NCBI GenBank assembly: GCA_002364555.1
Contig: DEYM01000006.1
Location: 1-8,928 of the forward strand
Length of the DNA stretch: 8,928 nt
Direction of reading: 5' to 3'
From: Phycisphaerales bacterium UBA3158
GTDB taxonomy: Bacteria > Planctomycetota > Phycisphaerae > Phycisphaerales > SM1A02
Below are positions 1 to 6,259 of this stretch, one piece after another. The first letter of the stretch is position 1, and every line of letters begins with the position of its first letter. The position numbers were made by a program, and so were the translations under genes. The notes beneath the pieces were generated by a model. The model was given only the letters and a program-made list of their open reading frames with translations. It had not been told where the DNA came from and did not search any database.

Positions 1-417
1 ATTCCACTGGCGGCCCATCCGATTCATGATTACGGGATGGGCCGTGTAGTCAGGCTCTCGAAGGCCCGATCGACCAGCGATATCGTGACCGATCTCAAAT
101 CGGCTCTGGGCGTCGATCATGTGCGAGTCGCCGATGGTGGCATGGACACACATCACGTGGTGGCCTGTTGCCCGGGAGCGGGCGGTGGTCTGGTCGATAC
201 CGCACGAGCGGCCGGCGCGACGTTGTTCCTGACCGGCGAGATGCGACATCACGACGTCCTGGCAGCGAAGGCTTCGGGCATGACGATCGTGCTGGCGGGT
301 CATACGAATACGGAGCGAGGGTATCTCCCCACTCTTCGCGATCGATTGGCGGCGGCCATGCCGGCCAGCGATGTCATGATTTCAGATGAAGACCGGACAC
401 CCTGGTCGGTTCACTGA
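1..417 (+). CDS. NIF3/YbgI-family dinuclear metal-binding protein, C-terminal part (5' end outside window)
   Basis: The frame is open from base 1 to a TGA at 415-417, giving 138 residues that lack the protein's N-terminal part. An ATG at 37 lies inside the conserved stretch and is not the start. The visible part has the NIF3 C-terminal signature. There is a Gly-rich turn (CCPGAGGG, residues 56-63), then LFLTGEMRHHD (75-85), matching the family's 'TGDxxHH' strand, then AGHTNTER (99-106). In characterised members the His and Glu of the last motif (H101 and E105 here) bind the dinuclear metal centre. The other metal ligands lie in the N-terminal half, outside the window. Family members are toroidal hexamers. 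They are often labelled 'GTP cyclohydrolase I type 2 homolog', but their cellular role is unsettled, so no reaction is assigned. The gene converges on the kinase gene to its right with a 52-bp spacer. Confidence 0.9.
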   Translation: MPLAAHPIHDYGMGRVVRLSKARSTSDIVTDLKSALGVDHVRVADGGMDTHHVVACCPGAGGGLVDTARAAGATLFLTGEMRHHDVLAAKASGMTIVLAGHTNTERGYLPTLRDRLAAAMPASDVMISDEDRTPWSVH

Positions 418-469
418 CTGTCAACAAGTCCAGATGACATCAGAGCGTCACCGTCCTGTCGAACCAGTG
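418..469. other. Convergent intergenic spacer
   Basis: These 52 bp separate the stop of the NIF3-family gene (+) from the stop of the shorter kinase gene (-). A bidirectional terminator would be expected here. I see only very short inverted repeats (for example GATG-A-CATC near 433) and no T-tract on either strand, so no factor-independent terminator can be called. Confidence 0.5.
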
Positions 470-2479
470 TCAGCGATTTGCCTTCTTATCCAGCCATTGC
501 TTGAGTCCATCCAGTTCCGTCTGGTACTCGACGACCGTGACATCATGTCCGGCGTCCGGTTCGGCTTCGTGCCAGTCCCGATGCAATGAAATGAGATTCT
601 CCAGCTTGATCAGATAGCCGTTGTTCTCGGTGCCGTACTGCTGCTTGTGCGAATCGATCGCATAGAGGTAATACGGCTGTGCTTCCGAATATCGATTCAT
701 CAACTGGAGCAGTTCGCCGACACTGATACTCAGGTTGATCACCTCGAACTCATTATCAACTTGCCTGGCGGACTCGAGGCACTCTATGAAGTATGACAGG
801 GCAGCGACATAGTTCTTCTGTCTGTAGAACACCTTGCCCATGTACTTCACGAGCCCCTTTGTATAGCCATCCTCATCGCCGTATACACGGCGTGATCGCT
901 CGATTGCCTCGGCGAAGAGGGTCTTGGCTCTCGAGTACTTGTTCGTGATCATCGAGAGGATGCCGATCTGCTTGATGATGTCGATGGTCTCCGGATCGTC
1001 CTCTTCCCGAAGCCTGCGACTGATCTCAAGTGCCAGCTTGTATTGCGTATCCGCCTTGTCATACTGCTCGTGAATCAGATTGAGATACCCCAGATTCATC
1101 CGAGCCTGAATGGTGTGCGGATGTTCATCCCCCAGGGTCTTCTGCATCATCTCGAGCACATCGATGTAGAGTTTCTCCACCTTGTAGTCCAGGCTATTCA
1201 GAAGAGCGACCCGTTCTATCAACACAGGCGACATGTAATCCGTGACACCGACCTGTTCAGTGAGCTGTCCGGCCATCCGGAGAATCTGCGCACTCGATTC
1301 CTCGAGCATGATCGCCTCCCGCTCCTGCCTGTTCTTCTCGGAAGCGTAGATCGTGATGATGGCGATCGAGGCGATCAGGACGACGAGCACGATGGATGCC
1401 GAAATGGCCACCGCCTTGTGCTTGCGGACGAAACGGCGGAGCTTGTCGATGGCACCCGGGGGTCTGGCTGAAATGGGTTCATCCCGGAGGTAGCGTGAGA
1501 TGTCCTGGCCAAGTTCGGTGGCACTCTGGTATCGGATGGCACGATTCTTCTGGAGTGCCTTGAAGGTCATGGTCTCGATGTCGCCGCGGAGACTCCGGTT
1601 GACCGAGGAGAGACTCGTGGGCTCCTCCTCGCGGATGACTCGTACCGCCTCATGTATGGCGGCATTGCGGATGTCGTATGCGGGCGAGTCCGTCAACAGC
1701 TCATAGAGAACCATGCCCAGTGCATAGACGTCGCTGCGTGTATCGATGTCATCGGGATCCGCGTCGCATTGTTCGGGGCTCATGTACTGCAGCGTCCCAA
1801 TGAGTTGTCCCAGATCCGTTCGCATCGTCGTGACGGCCATGTCGGAATCGGTGCTTCGGGCAACACCGAAATCGATCACCTTGGGTATGCCGTTGCTTGT
1901 GACGAGGATGTTTCCCGGTTTCAGGTCGCGATGGATGATCCCCTTCTGATGCCCGTGCTGGATGGCCTCGCACACCTTCGAGAACAGAGCGAGCCGTTCT
2001 CTGGTCCCGAGATTCTTGTCCTGCGCATACTCGGTGATCGACTTGGCGTTGGGAATGTATTCCATCGCGAAGTAGGGCTGGCTCAGACCATCACTGTCGT
2101 GGGTACCCGCCTCGTAGATCTGGGCGATGTTCTCATGCCGAAGACGTCCAAGGGTCTGCGCCTCGTATTCGAATCGCTTTCGAGCACTTCTGGAGGTCAC
2201 ACCCTTCTTCACGACCTTGAGTGCGACGGATCGTCGTGGTGATTCCTGCATGGCCTTGTAGACCGTCCCCATTCCTCCCTGGCCGATGATCGCGCTGATC
2301 TTGTAGGGGCCGATGCTCCGGGGAATCTTCGTAGGCGAATCCATGTCACGAAGAAGCGTGCTCTCGGCCACCGCCTCGTCAGGAAGCTGGGTTTCGATCT
2401 CATGACCCTCGGGGGTCTTCGAGTCGGAATCTGGATTTGTTGGCTCAGTTGTCATCTTGTTCCAGGGCTGAGGACACAT
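470..2479 (-). CDS. Membrane-anchored Ser/Thr protein kinase with C-terminal TPR repeats (shorter paralogue)
   Basis: The 669-residue protein has a low-complexity acidic N-terminus (1-55) and a complete Hanks-type kinase domain (about 57-332). Visible motifs are the Gly loop GQGGMGTV (66-73), ATP-binding K88 in VALK, HRDLKPGN (183-190, catalytic D185), DFG (D203) and GTLQYMSPEQ (228-237). One transmembrane helix (about 356-379) follows a basic stretch. Next come TPR-like repeats (about 430-636) with phase markers at 449, 491 and 533. A later unit is two residues short. All catalytic residues are present, so it should be active. By family precedent it phosphorylates proteins on Ser/Thr, with the kinase domain cytoplasmic; substrates are unknown. 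It is collinear with the kinase gene 75 bp upstream but about 100 residues shorter after the membrane helix. The start is uncertain. The ATG at 2479 has no Shine-Dalgarno. The in-frame ATG at 2455 (Met9) has a weak GGAA upstream and is a good alternative. Confidence 0.93.
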   Translation of the reverse strand: MCPQPWNKMTTEPTNPDSDSKTPEGHEIETQLPDEAVAESTLLRDMDSPTKIPRSIGPYKISAIIGQGGMGTVYKAMQESPRRSVALKVVKKGVTSRSARKRFEYEAQTLGRLRHENIAQIYEAGTHDSDGLSQPYFAMEYIPNAKSITEYAQDKNLGTRERLALFSKVCEAIQHGHQKGIIHRDLKPGNILVTSNGIPKVIDFGVARSTDSDMAVTTMRTDLGQLIGTLQYMSPEQCDADPDDIDTRSDVYALGMVLYELLTDSPAYDIRNAAIHEAVRVIREEEPTSLSSVNRSLRGDIETMTFKALQKNRAIRYQSATELGQDISRYLRDEPISARPPGAIDKLRRFVRKHKAVAISASIVLVVLIASIAIITIYASEKNRQEREAIMLEESSAQILRMAGQLTEQVGVTDYMSPVLIERVALLNSLDYKVEKLYIDVLEMMQKTLGDEHPHTIQARMNLGYLNLIHEQYDKADTQYKLALEISRRLREEDDPETIDIIKQIGILSMITNKYSRAKTLFAEAIERSRRVYGDEDGYTKGLVKYMGKVFYRQKNYVAALSYFIECLESARQVDNEFEVINLSISVGELLQLMNRYSEAQPYYLYAIDSHKQQYGTENNGYLIKLENLISLHRDWHEAEPDAGHDVTVVEYQTELDGLKQWLDKKANR
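572..1189 (-). repeat. TPR repeat array within the shorter kinase
   Basis: This is the coding segment for residues about 431-636. It has four to five TPR-like units of the kinesin-light-chain type, with LGDEHPHT (449-456) and REEDDPET (491-498) in exact 42-residue register. YGDED (533-537) and YGTEN (615-619) mark later units. The 82-residue step between those two shows that one unit has lost two residues. Compared with the neighbouring kinase the array is more degenerate and shorter by about two units. Confidence 0.7.
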
Positions 2480-2554
2480 ATCCGGTACATCACATCATGT
2501 TAGATCAGTTCAATGGTTCTTGAATCGAATCCACGAGCTGTTCAGGATGAATCA

Positions 2555-4843
2555 TCACGAGGCATCGAGAGAGGCTTTTAAAGCATCCAGACGATCTTTG
2601 TAGTCGGCCGATCTGAGATCATGGCCTGCTTCGGGTTCGGAGACATGCCAGAGCTCATGGAAATCCTTCAGGCTGCGCAAGGCCTCGATCGTCAGCGGGT
2701 TCGTCGAGCCACCGGTTCGTATTCGAGCAGCCAACCACTCGTCGTACAGTGGGGCCGCCTCTGCAAACTTCTTCTGTTCAGTCAGCAGTGATGCCATCAT
2801 CTGAATCGACCAGATCGTATTCGGATGTTCATCGCCAAGCGCTTTTCTGAATCCATCCAGTGACTCGGTGAAATAGGGTTCGGCGTCTGTGATTTGACCC
2901 TTGTCCTTGAGAAGGACCCCCATGGCATTCACGGTGAAGAGCGTCAGTGGATTCAGGTCTCCTAGATTGCTTCTTCGAATCTCCAGTGTCCTGGCATAAT
3001 GTGGCATGGCATCGTCATACCGCTGTTGACTGTGCAGGATGACACCAAGTGTGAAACTGGATTTAAGCGTATCCGGGTGTTCAGGTCCAAGTATGTCTCT
3101 TCGAGTCTCGTATGTTTCCTTGCAAAGCAGCTCAGCTTCCTTGTAGTTGCCCTGACTGTGCAGGAGTCGAACCTTGTTATTCGCTGCTGACAAGGTGCGA
3201 AGATCATCCTCCCCCCAGAGCTTTCGGCTGATTTCCAAGGTCTCTTCGTAATAGGGTCTGGCTTCGTCGAATCTCGCCAATGAGCGAAGCAAAACGCCCA
3301 TTCCGGCAATCGACTCGAGCGTGTCGGGATCATCGCGGTCAAGCAGATCTAATCGAATGGCCAATGCCTCTTCCTGAGGAGGAATCGCCTGATTTGTGAG
3401 TCCGAGACCGACCTGGGTACTCGCGATAGTCTGCAGAAGTTCAGCGCGGACCAATGGTTGATCCACGAGTTCGGTATCGATCAGTTGAAGTGTACGTTCG
3501 AGAATCTGATCGTTGATCAGGCTCAAGGCGATACCCGTGAAGTCGATGCCATTCAATCTGGAGACATCACCATCGAATGCCTTGAGTACTCTATTTCGCA
3601 GTGATGCACCCATCATGGTGAGGTCAAGACCCGAGATCTGGTCAGTCTGGAATTCGGTGACCGTCTCCAGACTTCTGGTTTTTTCTTCCGCCTGGGATCT
3701 GGACAGTTCAGCGGCATCACGTTGATGACTCGCTTCGACTGCGAATACGATCGAGATCATCGTGGCGGCAATGAGCGCCAGAGCCACGACACCAGTGGCG
3801 ATTGATGCCGCCTTGTTCTTTCTGATCAGTCTTCTGAACTGTTCAGTTCTGGTCGGAGGCCTTGCCATGATCGGCTCATCGGCAAGGTATCGACGGAGAT
3901 CCTCCGAGAGATCCCCCACGGACTGATAGCGTTGATTGCGTTCCTTCTCCAATGCCTTCAGGCAGATGGTTTCAAGATCACCGCCAAGTCTTGCATTTAT
4001 ATCGCTCAACCTACGAGGCTGGGTCTCTCGAATGAGCCTTCCGGCCTTCGTCAGACTGGCGCCGGTGAGGTCGTAGGGCAACTCGTCGACAAGCAGCTGA
4101 TAGAGGATGACCCCAAGGGCATACACATCGCTTCTTGTGTCGAGATCGCCTGGATCGAGTTCGACCTGCTCGGGACTCATGTACTGAAGCGTTCCGATGA
4201 GTTGGCCCGCTTCTGTTGCCAGCGTGGCGGTAACGGAATCGCTTTCCGTGCTCCGAGCCACGCCGAAGTCGATGATCTTTGGATGGCCCTCCGCATTAAC
4301 CAGAATGTTCCCTGGTTTCAGGTCACGGTGTATGACACCACGCCGATGACCGTATTCAATACCTTCACACAAGCATCGAAAGAGCTTCAGACGAGCCGTG
4401 ACATCAAGCGAATTGTCGCAGACGTAGTCACCCAATTCCTTGGCGCTCGAGACATATTCCATCGCGAAGTAGGGTCGAGCACCGGAGCCATCATCGAAGG
4501 TACCGGCTTCGTAGACCTGGGCAATGGCGGGATGCTGCAAACGGCCAAGTATCTGGGCCTCGAATTCAAAGCGTCTGAGCGCCTTTCTCGAGACGACACC
4601 GGCATTCATGATCTTGATGGCGACATCACGTCTGGGATTTTCCTGCTGTGCCAGGACCACGGTTCCCATGCCGCCTGCCCCGATGGGGCGTTTGACCTTG
4701 TAGGGTCCTATGTCGCGAGGAATTGAGGTATCAACGACTTCATTCGACTTGTCGATGATCGTCGCGTCATCGGACGATGGAGAGTCCATGTGCACAGTCG
4801 CGTCATTGTGAGATTCTTCAGGCATTTGTGATGCGTGATCCAT
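2555..4843 (-). CDS. Membrane-anchored Ser/Thr protein kinase with C-terminal TPR repeats (longer paralogue)
   Basis: The 762-residue protein has an acidic, Ser/Asp-rich N-terminus (1-45) and a full Hanks kinase domain (about 47-322). Its motifs are the Gly loop GAGGMGTV (55-62), K77 in VAIK, HRDLKPGN (172-179, catalytic D174), DFG (D192) and GTLQYMSPEQ (217-226). One transmembrane helix (about 345-369) follows. A charged juxtamembrane segment (about 370-400) resembles the linker of planctomycete kinases. A TPR array fills about 467-732, and the tail (733-762) is shared with the downstream paralogue. The expected role is membrane-linked Ser/Thr phosphorylation, with the TPR region binding partners; ligand and substrates are unknown. 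The gene ends in tandem TGA codons (2557-2552). No Shine-Dalgarno precedes the ATG at 4843. Met7 (4825) is an alternative start without better support. Unlike many planctomycete kinase-TPR genes, no ECF sigma factor gene is adjacent in this window. Confidence 0.94.
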   Translation of the reverse strand: MDHASQMPEESHNDATVHMDSPSSDDATIIDKSNEVVDTSIPRDIGPYKVKRPIGAGGMGTVVLAQQENPRRDVAIKIMNAGVVSRKALRRFEFEAQILGRLQHPAIAQVYEAGTFDDGSGARPYFAMEYVSSAKELGDYVCDNSLDVTARLKLFRCLCEGIEYGHRRGVIHRDLKPGNILVNAEGHPKIIDFGVARSTESDSVTATLATEAGQLIGTLQYMSPEQVELDPGDLDTRSDVYALGVILYQLLVDELPYDLTGASLTKAGRLIRETQPRRLSDINARLGGDLETICLKALEKERNQRYQSVGDLSEDLRRYLADEPIMARPPTRTEQFRRLIRKNKAASIATGVVALALIAATMISIVFAVEASHQRDAAELSRSQAEEKTRSLETVTEFQTDQISGLDLTMMGASLRNRVLKAFDGDVSRLNGIDFTGIALSLINDQILERTLQLIDTELVDQPLVRAELLQTIASTQVGLGLTNQAIPPQEEALAIRLDLLDRDDPDTLESIAGMGVLLRSLARFDEARPYYEETLEISRKLWGEDDLRTLSAANNKVRLLHSQGNYKEAELLCKETYETRRDILGPEHPDTLKSSFTLGVILHSQQRYDDAMPHYARTLEIRRSNLGDLNPLTLFTVNAMGVLLKDKGQITDAEPYFTESLDGFRKALGDEHPNTIWSIQMMASLLTEQKKFAEAAPLYDEWLAARIRTGGSTNPLTIEALRSLKDFHELWHVSEPEAGHDLRSADYKDRLDALKASLDAS
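2648..3445 (-). repeat. TPR array with exact 42-residue (126-bp) period within the longer kinase
   Basis: Residues about 467-732 contain kinesin-light-chain-type TPR units. The inter-unit signature, G-x-x-x-P-x-T-(L/I) in loose form, recurs with its Pro position at 506, 548 (Leu here), 590, 632, 674 and 716. Every step is exactly 42 residues, or 126 bp. Clear examples are LGPEHPDTL (585-593), LGDLNPLTL (627-635) and LGDEHPNTI (669-677). Such arrays usually form a superhelical protein-binding surface. Confidence 0.85.
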
Positions 4844-4851
4844 GAATCACG

Positions 4852-4860
4852 AGAATAGCA
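4852..4860 (-). promoter_or_regulatory. Possible extended -10 element for the longer kinase gene
   Basis: On the minus strand the sequence TGC-TATTCT (4860-4852) resembles an extended -10 box (TGn plus a hexamer matching TATAAT at four of six positions). It ends 8 nt before the ATG at 4843, so a transcript from it would be nearly or fully leaderless, which agrees with the missing Shine-Dalgarno. No matching -35 hexamer is seen 16-18 bp upstream. The call is tentative because short AT-rich matches are common. Confidence 0.2.
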
Positions 4861-4909
4861 GACATCGGTTTGAATCCGCTCTCGGGGAGAACAACATCCG
4901 TCTGGGTTG

Positions 4910-5245
4910 CTATTTGGATTCGATGACGACGGCTGTTCCGTAGCAAAGGACTTCCGAGGCGTCCGATGCCACTTCCGACGATTCGTATCGCAGGCCGACG
5001 ACGGCGTTGGCCCCGAGTTCCCGGGCGTGCTGAAGCATCTCCTGCATCGCCTCCATCCGAACATCCTCGCACATGGATTTGTAGGCGCCTATCCGACCTC
5101 CGACGATCTTCTTCAGACCACCCATCAGCCCCTGGGTGATTGTTGGAGCTCGGACGACGATTCCGCGTACGAGACCCTTGTATTCCTTGATTCGGTAGCC
5201 TTCGAAATCGAACGTGGTGGTGCAGACGATATTGGTTGTTTCCAT
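4910..5245 (-). CDS. ybjQ: YbjQ/UPF0145-family protein (DUF74)
   Basis: The 111-residue protein spans the full usual length of the YbjQ family (about 105-110). Family features are the N-terminal strand ending in TTTFDFEGYRI (9-19), the Gly-rich KGLVRGIVVRAP segment (23-34) and IVGGRIGAYKS (47-57). Then come an amphipathic helix with MEAMQEMLQHARELGANAV (64-82) and a closing strand, YGTAVVIE (102-109). There is no signal peptide or membrane segment, so it should be cytosolic. Structures of family members show small beta-rich oligomers. The 'heavy-metal-binding' label in databases has little experimental support and I do not assert it. The start at 5245 is well supported by an AGGAGG 7 nt upstream. 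The stop is TAG. The kinase gene lies 66 bp downstream on the same strand and ispE diverges from it, so it may be first gene of an operon with the two kinases. Confidence 0.9.
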   Translation of the reverse strand: METTNIVCTTTFDFEGYRIKEYKGLVRGIVVRAPTITQGLMGGLKKIVGGRIGAYKSMCEDVRMEAMQEMLQHARELGANAVVGLRYESSEVASDASEVLCYGTAVVIESK

Positions 5246-5252
5246 TCGAGAA

Positions 5253-5258
5253 CCTCCT
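5253..5258 (-). promoter_or_regulatory. Consensus Shine-Dalgarno for ybjQ
   Basis: CCTCCT on the plus strand reads AGGAGG on the minus strand, 7 nt before the ATG at 5245. It is the only full consensus ribosome binding site in the window. It fixes the ybjQ start and implies efficient translation relative to its neighbours. Confidence 0.8.
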
Positions 5259-5290
5259 GATGGGTATGGTACAAACGACCCGCCTCAGCC

Positions 5291-5296
5291 TATCCT
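5291..5296 (+). promoter_or_regulatory. Possible -10 element for ispE
   Basis: TATCCT matches TATAAT at four of six positions and ends 10 nt before the ispE ATG at 5307. If used, the mRNA would have almost no leader, which agrees with the missing ribosome binding site. No convincing -35 box lies at the expected distance. The whole divergent ybjQ-ispE spacer is only 61 bp, so both promoters must overlap or lie inside it. Confidence 0.2.
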
Positions 5297-5306
5297 GTGT
5301 TGGATC

Positions 5307-6215
5307 ATGACGCGTTCACTCCACATCAAGGCGCCTGCCAAGCTCAATGCCGCCCTGTCCGTCGGCCCACCGACCGACGATGGAATGCATCCCATCTGTT
5401 CCTGGATGTTGACGATCGATCTCCACGATGAGATGACTCTGACCTCGTTGGAGCCGGATCGTCTCTCTCGGTACGCGATCATGTGGCATGACGATGCCCT
5501 GCAGCGAAGGGACATCGACTGGTCTCTTACCACGGATCTCGCTGTTCGAGCACATCAAGCCATCGAGCGACATGTCGGTCGTCCGCTCCCGATCCAGATG
5601 AAGCTCGAGAAGAGAATTCCCCTTGGCGGCGGCCTTGGTGGAGGCTCCAGCGATGCAGCTGCCATGCTGCGTGGACTCAACGAGCTCTTCGAACTGTCGA
5701 TCAACGATGAAGTCATGGAGAAGATCGCCGCTGGGTTGGGATCGGATGTTCCATTTCTCGTTCGCGGCGGCAGCGCGATGGTCGAGGGAACCGGGGAACG
5801 ACTCGAACATCTGGAAACGATCCCCGAAGTCCATGCCGTGCTGATCCTCCCTGAAATGGGCTGTGCAACGGCCTCGGTGTATCGCATGCTGGATGACATG
5901 GATCCGACGGCAGTCGATGCTTCCGCGGTCCGTTCACTGGTCAGAAGCGGGTTCGACACTCGTCGACTCTTCAATGATCTGGCTGAGCCTGCCCTGGAGG
6001 TCGGTGTCGGCCTCCGGGCCATTCGAGACGAGCTTGCCGAACTGGCCGGATCACCGGTTCATGTCAGCGGAAGCGGTTCGACACTCTTCATCACCTGCGA
6101 TGATGCCGTCGCAGCGACCGCGTTGTCGGCCCGAATAACAACCACCATGGGACTTGCCACGATTCCAGTCTCTGCAATCGAGCAGGGAAAAGGTATCTTG
6201 AGCAGTCCATCCTGA
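5307..6215 (+). CDS. ispE: 4-diphosphocytidyl-2-C-methyl-D-erythritol kinase
   Basis: IspE is the GHMP-family kinase of the MEP isoprenoid pathway. It uses ATP to phosphorylate the 2-hydroxyl of CDP-methylerythritol. The 302 residues carry all family blocks: APAKLN (9-14), DGMH (25-28), the ATP-binding loop PLGGGLGGGSSDAAAML (105-121), LGSDVPF (144-150) and the C-terminal VSGSGSTLF (253-261). The residues matching the E. coli active site are present (K12, H28, D147). In place of the usual DGYH there is DGMH, so the Tyr that packs on the cytosine in E. coli IspE is Met here. The ATG at 5307 is chosen because the protein then begins just before the conserved KAPAKLN block. Extension to 5214 would only add non-family residues overlapping ybjQ. 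There is no Shine-Dalgarno. The peptidase gene follows 44 bp downstream in the same direction. Confidence 0.95.
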   Translation: MTRSLHIKAPAKLNAALSVGPPTDDGMHPICSWMLTIDLHDEMTLTSLEPDRLSRYAIMWHDDALQRRDIDWSLTTDLAVRAHQAIERHVGRPLPIQMKLEKRIPLGGGLGGGSSDAAAMLRGLNELFELSINDEVMEKIAAGLGSDVPFLVRGGSAMVEGTGERLEHLETIPEVHAVLILPEMGCATASVYRMLDDMDPTAVDASAVRSLVRSGFDTRRLFNDLAEPALEVGVGLRAIRDELAELAGSPVHVSGSGSTLFITCDDAVAATALSARITTTMGLATIPVSAIEQGKGILSSPS

Positions 6216-6249
6216 AAGACGACCAACCGCTCGACGAGCGAATCATGAG

Positions 6250-6254
6250 AAGGA
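6250..6254 (+). promoter_or_regulatory. Shine-Dalgarno deciding the M3 peptidase start
   Basis: AAGGA lies 5 nt before the ATG at 6260. It falls inside the first codons of the longer reading that starts at the ATG at 6245. This favours Met6 of the longer reading as the true start, and no comparable site precedes 6245. Confidence 0.55.
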
Positions 6255-6259
6255 AAGAG

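Noticed and set aside
1652..2242. A 196-codon plus-strand open frame opposite the shorter kinase, with a similar 264-codon frame (3932-4726) opposite the longer one; the two share peptide similarity.
   Set aside because: They are mirror frames of the conserved kinase domain in the same relative phase. Their resemblance follows from the conserved kinase codons on the other strand. They match no known family and carry no clear ribosome binding site.
4878..4892. A minus-strand hairpin (GTTCTC-CCC-GAGAGC, six pairs with one wobble) between ybjQ and the longer kinase.
   Set aside because: The stem is short with a three-base loop and has no following T-tract, so it is not a credible terminator. 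It could be chance.
5214..5306. A 31-codon upstream extension of ispE in the same frame.
   Set aside because: It overlaps the start of ybjQ and its ribosome binding site on the other strand. It adds residues before the IspE family start without any conserved motif.
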